Shown here piece by piece: positions 60,601-64,000 of a DNA stretch of 64,000 nucleotides. The DNA comes from Paenibacillus sp. BJ-4 (lineage in GTDB: Bacteria; Bacillota; Bacilli; Paenibacillales; Paenibacillaceae). A program made the translations under genes and the position numbers. The notes beneath the pieces were generated by a model. It searched no databases. It was not told the origin of the DNA and saw only the letters and a list, made by a program, of their open reading frames with translations. The DNA is taken from positions 1 to 64,000 of the forward strand of contig NZ_JAIVEM010000167.1 of the NCBI RefSeq assembly GCF_020404765.1. Direction: 5' to 3'. Numbering within the stretch: position 1 is the first letter of the stretch; each line of letters starts with the position of its first letter.

Positions 60601-61111
60601 TGACATTAAGCGTATCCTGTGATGTCTCCAGCAGCAGTGCATCCACGCCGCCTTCAATAAGCGCCAAGGCCTGCTCCTGATAGCTCTCAACCAGCTCCAC
60701 AAACGTAACACCACCCGTTACAGACAAGGTCTTCGTCGTCGGTCCCATCGCTCCTACAACAAAACGGGGCTTGTCCGCAGAGTTGAACTTATCCACCGCG
60801 TTACGTGCCAGCTTGGCCGCAGCCAGATTAATCTCTCGTGCACGTTCTGGTATATCATAATCCGCCAAAACGACGGATGTAGCTCCAAATGTGTTCGTTT
60901 CAATCAGGTCCGCCCCGGCCTCCAAGTATGCTTCATGGATACCTTGAATGACGTCAGGTCTCGTTAAGACCAGCATCTCGTTGCAGCCCTCTAGCTCTTC
61001 CCCACCAAAATCATCGGGGGAAAGGTCCTCCTGCTGAATCATGGTGCCCATGGCTCCGTCAAGAAGAAGTATTCTTTTTTGTAATGCTTCCTGCAAGCTA
61101 ATTTTGTCCAA
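57671..61111 (-). CDS. metH: Cobalamin-dependent methionine synthase
   Basis: The 1146-residue protein has the four MetH modules. These are the homocysteine-binding domain (residues 1-310; the zinc Cys are in IGLNCATGPEF and NIAGGCCGTTPEHI), the folate-binding domain (about 335-600; VGERTNVLGSRKFKRLIVEG), the cobalamin domain (about 640-860; cobalt-ligand His in ATVKGDVHDIGKNLVEII) and the SAM-binding reactivation domain (about 900-1146; RGARYQGIRVSFGYPACPDL-type motif). It methylates homocysteine with methyltetrahydrofolate. The start is TTG at 61109-61111 behind GGGGGTG. No SAM or cobalamin riboswitch is seen upstream. Confidence 0.97.
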   Translation of the reverse strand: MDKISLQEALQKRILLLDGAMGTMIQQEDLSPDDFGGEELEGCNEMLVLTRPDVIQGIHEAYLEAGADLIETNTFGATSVVLADYDIPERAREINLAAAKLARNAVDKFNSADKPRFVVGAMGPTTKTLSVTGGVTFVELVESYQEQALALIEGGVDALLLETSQDTLNVKAGSIGIRQAFEQTGIELPLMISGTIEPMGTTLAGQNIESFCISLEHLHPVSIGLNCATGPEFMRDHIRSLSEMSSAAISCYPNAGLPDENGQYHESPDSLARKMAAFAEKGWLNIAGGCCGTTPEHIRVMSERMAQFEPRPLAGHHPPAVSGIEPVYIEQDNRPYMVGERTNVLGSRKFKRLIVEGKYEEASEIARAQVKSGAHVIDICVQDPDRDEMTDMEAFLKLVVNKVKVPLVIDTTDISVVDRALQYSQGKAIINSINLEDGEEKFEKMVPLIHKYGAAVVVGTIDERGQAISREDKLEVAKRSYDLLVNRYGLAAEDLIFDTLVFPVGTGDEQYIGSAKETIEGIRIIKEALPGVHTILGISNVSFGLPEAGREVLNSVYLYECTKAGLDYAIVNTEKLERYASIPEHERKLAEDLIYRTNDDTLSAFVAAFRNKKVEKKEKVSNLSLEERLASYVVEGSKEGLIPDLEQALAKYSSLEIINGPLMKGMEEVGRLFNNNELIVAEVLQSAEVMKASVAYLEPFMEKNESSVKGKILLATVKGDVHDIGKNLVEIILSNNGYQIVNLGIKVPPERIIEAYREEKADLIGLSGLLVKSAQQMVLTAQDLKNANIDIPIMVGGAALTRKFTKNRIRPEYDGLVAYAKDAMDGLDIANKLMDPESRKKMAEEMEAEREAEAATVVETKQLPKLTRAVRSNIAQDLPVYIPPDTDRHVLRNYPLNYILPYVNMQMLMGHHLGLKGNVEKLLTEGDPKATQLKDTVDSIMFEAVTDGIIQAHAMYRFFPAQSQGDQILIYDPSDVSKVLHTFTFPRQQVEPYLCLADFLKSVESGVMDYVGFMVVTAGHGIQQLSTQWREQGDYLRSHALQAVALEVAEGLAERLHHIIRDSWGFPDPADMTMKQRHGARYQGIRVSFGYPACPDLEDQGPLFQLLKPEDIGVELTEGFMMEPEASVSAMVFSHPQAQYFNVEKV

Positions 61112-61391
61112 AATCTCTTCACCCCCGCAAAACGTTAAATCCTAGTTTAGCAGAAACCGTATCATTTAGATAGATTGAAGTAAAAACATACGTTTTATAC
61201 AGCCTGCTCTTTGCAATAACCGCTCTTGTAAATCTATTTTATAATTTACAGCATTAAAAAGAGTACTTAAATCCGTATTTTTAGCTAGAATCATGTTCAG
61301 CATAAAATGTTGTAATCCTGTATTGTGCAACGATTCAAGACATGATATCCTTTATACAACATTAAACCAAGTGGAAAAGAGGGATAAATCC

Positions 61392-61934
61392 ATGGCTAAG
61401 ATCTTAATTCGCAATACCAATGAACGAATTAGCGGTGAAGATCAGGTTCGTGAATTCTTGGAAAGTCATGAAGTATTATATGAACATTGGGACGTATCCA
61501 AACTGTCCGGGGAACTGCAAGAAAATTTTTTACTGACAGATGAGCAAAAAGCCGCTGTTCTCAAAACCTTTGAACCTGAAATCAAGGATTTAGCTACCCG
61601 ACGCGGTTATAAAATATGGGACGTTATTACCTTATCCGAAGCAACGCCGAATCTGGACGAGCTGCTAGCCAAATTTGAGCAAATTCACACTCATACCGAG
61701 GATGAAATCCGTGCGATCGTGGCTGGCAAAGGTATTTTCATCATTAAAGGTCCTGAAGAGATTGGCTATTTCAATGTAGAGCTTTCACCAGGTGACGTTA
61801 TTTCCGTGCCTGAAAATATCCCTCATTTCTTCACCTTAATGGAAAATCAGAAGATCGTCGCCATCCGCTTGTTCATCGAAGAAAATGGATGGATTGCCGA
61901 ACCTTTTGAAGATCCGTCATTTATTAAAGCATAA
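61392..61934 (+). CDS. mtnD: Acireductone dioxygenase
   Basis: The 180-residue cupin acts in the methionine salvage pathway, converting acireductone to the 2-oxo acid precursor of methionine. Metal ligands are in FEQIHTHTEDEIRAIVAGKG (His, His, Glu) and VPENIPHFFTL (His). The start is ATG at 61392 with AGAGGG eight bases upstream; the longer frame has no ribosome binding site. It is divergent from metH, a sensible metabolic pairing, and has a strong terminator. Confidence 0.95.
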   Translation: MAKILIRNTNERISGEDQVREFLESHEVLYEHWDVSKLSGELQENFLLTDEQKAAVLKTFEPEIKDLATRRGYKIWDVITLSEATPNLDELLAKFEQIHTHTEDEIRAIVAGKGIFIIKGPEEIGYFNVELSPGDVISVPENIPHFFTLMENQKIVAIRLFIEENGWIAEPFEDPSFIKA

Positions 61935-61962
61935 CGCGAACTTAGCCTACTGTAGATAAAGC

Positions 61963-62006
61963 AACTCCCTCTGCTCAGAGCATACTGAGCAGAGGGAGTT
62001 TTTTAA
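61963..62006 (+). terminator. Terminator of mtnD
   Basis: Perfect 16-bp arms (61963-61978 and 61985-62000) with a 6-nt loop are followed by TTTTAAT. Confidence 0.9.
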
Positions 62007-62038
62007 TACTCGTTTCTATGGAAAAAACTATGAATTTG

Positions 62039-62833
62039 TTACTTTAAAGATTGAATAATTCCGTCCAATTCAGACAAATGCTTGATTTCGAACTTTGGCT
62101 TGATCTCTGTGGTATTGGTTTTTGAATTTCGGTTCAGCCATACGGAGTGCACGCCAGCTGCCAAAGCTCCTTGAATATCAGTTGTCAGCTTGTCCCCTAC
62201 CATTAAAGCATGTTCAGGCTTGATACCAAGAAGCCCTAAAGCATGCTGGAATATAGACGGATCAGGCTTACCTTTACCAAACGAACCAGAAATGACAACA
62301 TGATCAAAAAAAGGAGCTAATTGAGGTACTCCATCCAATTTTTCCTGTTGTAGATCAGGGGAGCCGTTTGTCAACAATAACAACTTGTAATGTCCTTTTA
62401 AATGCTCCAGAATTTCAAATGTTTCTTCATATACATGGGGACGTGCGCGTCTTTCCGCAGCAAATTGGGTGGCCAGCTTTTGTGCCAGCTCCTCATTATC
62501 TATCCCAAGTTGTTGAAGACCTCTGCGCCATGACTCCTTGCGATAAACAGGAGCCAGCTGTTCCAACTGACGGAACTCAGGCTGCTCACCTGCCGTAAAA
62601 TTCGCCCATAACCCTTCAAACGGATTAATGCCGATCATCTGAGTAAAACTAAAGGTCTCATAGGATTCATACAAAGCACGTGCTTCCTTGCGGACTGCTT
62701 CCTCCAAAGCCTTCGGGTCAACACCTGCTTCCCGGGAGCCTGTTTGGCATGCTGCGTCAAATGCCTCTTCTACACTACGTTCATCCCACAAAAGCGTATC
62801 ATCAAGATCAAACATTACCGCCTGAATCGCCAT
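62039..62833 (-). CDS. HAD-family hydrolase
   Basis: The 264-residue protein carries motif I VMFDLDDTLLWDERSVEEAF, a helical cap (about residues 15-110), the Thr motif LLLLTNGSPDLQQEKLDGVP, Lys in SGSFGKGKPDPSIFQHAL, and the acidic motif ALMVGDKLTTDIQGALAAGV. It is a YjjG/YfnB-like phosphatase of subclass I. The start is ATG at 62831-62833. It stands alone between mtnD and a membrane protein gene. Confidence 0.9.
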   Translation of the reverse strand: MAIQAVMFDLDDTLLWDERSVEEAFDAACQTGSREAGVDPKALEEAVRKEARALYESYETFSFTQMIGINPFEGLWANFTAGEQPEFRQLEQLAPVYRKESWRRGLQQLGIDNEELAQKLATQFAAERRARPHVYEETFEILEHLKGHYKLLLLTNGSPDLQQEKLDGVPQLAPFFDHVVISGSFGKGKPDPSIFQHALGLLGIKPEHALMVGDKLTTDIQGALAAGVHSVWLNRNSKTNTTEIKPKFEIKHLSELDGIIQSLK

Positions 62834-62930
62834 CTGAATTATCCACTCTCTTTCTACGTTATATGTACGCCTGTTCTGCGTAGTTACGGCTTACAAGCAT
62901 TCCGATATTATGTGCCCATATTAAGCAAGT

Positions 62931-62966
62931 AGCCGCAACGTGTTATATGAAATAACATCTTGCGGC
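62931..62966 (-). terminator. Long hairpin after the membrane protein gene
   Basis: GCCGCAA...TGTTAT pairs with ATAACA...TTGCGGC (62932-62946 with 62952-62966), with two unpaired bases on each side. It lies 30 bases after the stop of the membrane protein gene; the T-run is weak. Confidence 0.5.
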
Positions 62967-62995
62967 CTTACATACAGAGCTACAGGTGATATCTG

Positions 62996-63505
62996 TTATT
63001 TCTTGTCAACCTGTACCTGATTGGATAGCGCAAACTTCTCAAGTCGCTCTGCAATGGCATCTGTGTCATAGCGACCCAGTGTTTTTGTTAAGATAAAGTT
63101 GCCGCCCTTACCTTTTCTTTCAATCGTTACGTAGCCCTTTTCTATTTTAATAGCTTTCATATCCTCTGCCGTCATGGGACGTTCTCTGCCGCCTTTCAGC
63201 ATATACAGTGTGTTCTTCCCGACCTTCAAATAGGGACGACGGATGAAAAAGATAACAGCCAACATTAAGTACAAGCCGAATACAAGCCAATCCATTCCTC
63301 TCATGCCGGTCTTGGTCAGAAAGTAACTCATGAGCATGTATAATACGGCAAGGCCAGCCAACATGATAGGCACAGTAATATTACGGCCACGGAAAATGTC
63401 CATTGCAGAACCTGTACCGTTAATGGTTTGCATTCCTTGTTTTTTGCGCGTTTTGTTTAAATGCGCTGTGTTTTTGCGTACTTTTCTTTCAAATGATCGG
63501 GCCAT
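62996..63505 (-). CDS. Two-helix membrane protein of unknown function
   Basis: The 169-residue protein has a basic N-terminus (RSFERKVRKNTAHLNKTRKK) and two transmembrane helices (VPIMLAGLAVLYMLMSYFLT and LVFGLYLMLAVIFFIRRPYL). A cytoplasmic basic domain with AEDMKAIKIEKGYVTIERKG follows. I do not recognise a named family. It has a ribosome binding site (GGGAAGGGAATTGAG) close to its ATG at 63503-63505. Confidence 0.75.
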   Translation of the reverse strand: MARSFERKVRKNTAHLNKTRKKQGMQTINGTGSAMDIFRGRNITVPIMLAGLAVLYMLMSYFLTKTGMRGMDWLVFGLYLMLAVIFFIRRPYLKVGKNTLYMLKGGRERPMTAEDMKAIKIEKGYVTIERKGKGGNFILTKTLGRYDTDAIAERLEKFALSNQVQVDKK

Positions 63506-63589
63506 CTCTCAATTCCCTTCCCATATATATATTGCATCAAATCGATTGCCTGAAAGCTAATCTATATAGATTAAGTCGCTTGAGCGACA

Positions 63590-63796
63590 TTAATGCTTTA
63601 GCCCGTCATTTCCCTTCGACGTATCATCGTCCACAAATTCAATCGTTTCAAGCTGTTGCCGAAAATTACGGCGAATGTTACCTAAATAAATTTCCCGAAG
63701 ATTGGCGCGCTCTGTAGTTTCTTCTTCCGTCAATCCCTCAGATTTTGCTTTGCGCGCTAATTCGTTAATGCGCTGTACCAAGCTGTCTATATCCAA
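63590..63796 (-). CDS. DUF896 family protein (YnzC-like)
   Basis: The 68-residue protein reads MDIDSLVQRINELARKAKSE, GLTEEETTERANLREIYL and IRRNFRQQLETIEFVDD, the DUF896 signature of YnzC. The start is TTG at 63794-63796 with GGAGG nine bases upstream. In Bacillus the homologue follows the SOS gene yneA near lexA. Here a LysM-encoding gene lies directly upstream, so the synteny holds. Confidence 0.85.
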   Translation of the reverse strand: MDIDSLVQRINELARKAKSEGLTEEETTERANLREIYLGNIRRNFRQQLETIEFVDDDTSKGNDGLKH

Positions 63797-63845
63797 ATTG
63801 TGTCCCCTCCATAAATGCAAAGATATAATACACTTTGACATGTAG

Positions 63846-63890
63846 AAAAGAGCTTGTCAAGGTTCCCACATCATGCCCCTGACAAGCTCT
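63846..63890 (-). terminator. Terminator of the LysM (yneA-like) gene
   Basis: Perfect 11-bp arms (63849-63859 and 63880-63890) with a 20-nt loop are followed on the minus strand by TTTTCT. Confidence 0.75.
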
Positions 63891-63903
63891 AATAGTGTAT
63901 AGA

Positions 63904-64000
63904 TCAGAAGCGCGGAAGCTTAAGCACCTGACCTGCCTGCACTCCCCGATCTTCCAGTCCGTTAATCCGCACAATTCCTTCTATATATACCCGTGTATCC
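63904..64000 (-). CDS. 3' end of a LysM-domain protein, probably the SOS cell-division inhibitor YneA
   Basis: The minus strand, open to the window edge, reads DTRVYIEGIVRINGLEDRGV then QAGQVLKLPRF and TGA at 63904-63906. RINGL-x(4-6)-GQ-x-LKLP is the end of a LysM domain. The gene upstream of a DUF896 gene in this position is YneA in Bacillus, an SOS-induced inhibitor of division that also ends in LysM. The identification rests on synteny because the N-terminus is outside the window. Confidence 0.65.
   Translation of the reverse strand, partial: DTRVYIEGIVRINGLEDRGVQAGQVLKLPRF

Noticed and set aside
61112-61391. SAM (S-box) or cobalamin riboswitch in the metH-mtnD gap
   Set aside because: I looked for conserved S-box and cobalamin-box segments on both strands and saw none.
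1-64000. tRNA or rRNA genes
   Set aside because: No cloverleaf-like sequence with a T-loop GTTCRA motif in the right setting, and no rRNA segments, were noticed. A tRNAscan run would be the decisive check.

Overview
The window looks like a chromosomal segment of a low-to-mid GC spore-forming Firmicute, most likely Paenibacillus of the polymyxa type. The basis is gene content and order: a tenI-thiO-thiS-thiG-thiF operon behind a TPP riboswitch, a pdhABCD operon, thyA-dfrA, metH, mtnD, yneA/ynzC-like genes, strong AGGAGG ribosome binding sites and frequent TTG/GTG starts. Genus is an inference. Almost everything is on the minus strand.

Region 1 (1-21.5 kb) is a plastic region of island DNA and debris. 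From the left it holds a chitin-binding-module fragment, a TetR/isochorismatase/DHA2-efflux module whose efflux gene has an in-frame TGA, an MFS tail remnant, a lone DndB-like DGQHR gene with an XRE regulator, the C-terminal half of a Wadjet JetD-like gene, an IS256-family remnant, and an intact four-gene operon of three large tyrosine recombinases plus a small coiled-coil protein (7234-13780), which I read as a GInt-like (ginABCD) module. That module abuts a topB (topoisomerase III) gene cut exactly after its toprim motif. Next come a degraded second copy of the gltD 3' end fused to an internal topB fragment, a decayed alcohol dehydrogenase, two inverted IS66-family fragments around a marR gene, a PadR/HAAS-membrane-protein pair, a frameshifted MFS gene, and an unknown decayed gene. 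Beside the intact gltD lies a second, diverged fragment of the small ginD-like gene. Together these suggest that the gltD-topB junction is a repeatedly used island insertion site.

Region 2 (21.6-38.5 kb) is core metabolism: gltD, dfrA, thyA, the pyruvate dehydrogenase operon, an esterase, a low-molecular-weight phosphatase, thiamine pyrophosphokinase, an NlpC/P60 hydrolase, an orphan response regulator with a degenerate receiver, and the thiazole-synthesis operon under a TPP riboswitch. The pdh products use the TPP cofactor that the thi operon and thiN help supply.

Region 3 (38.6-51 kb) has an ABC-F ATPase and then a ten-gene operon for an unusual Tad/Flp-like secretion or pilus machine. It starts with a Ser/Thr kinase fused to a ParA/MinD-like domain, followed by a CpaB/SAF protein, two ParA-like proteins (one broken by TGA), a TadA-like ATPase, a fused TadB-TadC-like membrane protein and four single-pass exported proteins. 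The operon's promoter is separated from its first gene by an elaborate terminator-like hairpin, a candidate attenuator.

Region 4 (51-64 kb) holds an RlmM-like methyltransferase, an ABC ATPase, a thioredoxin-like protein and a cyclic-phosphate-receiver-type protein in an overlapping operon, then nfo, mutM, two HAD phosphatases, RNase Z, metH, mtnD, a membrane protein, an ynzC-like gene and the end of a LysM protein that resembles yneA.
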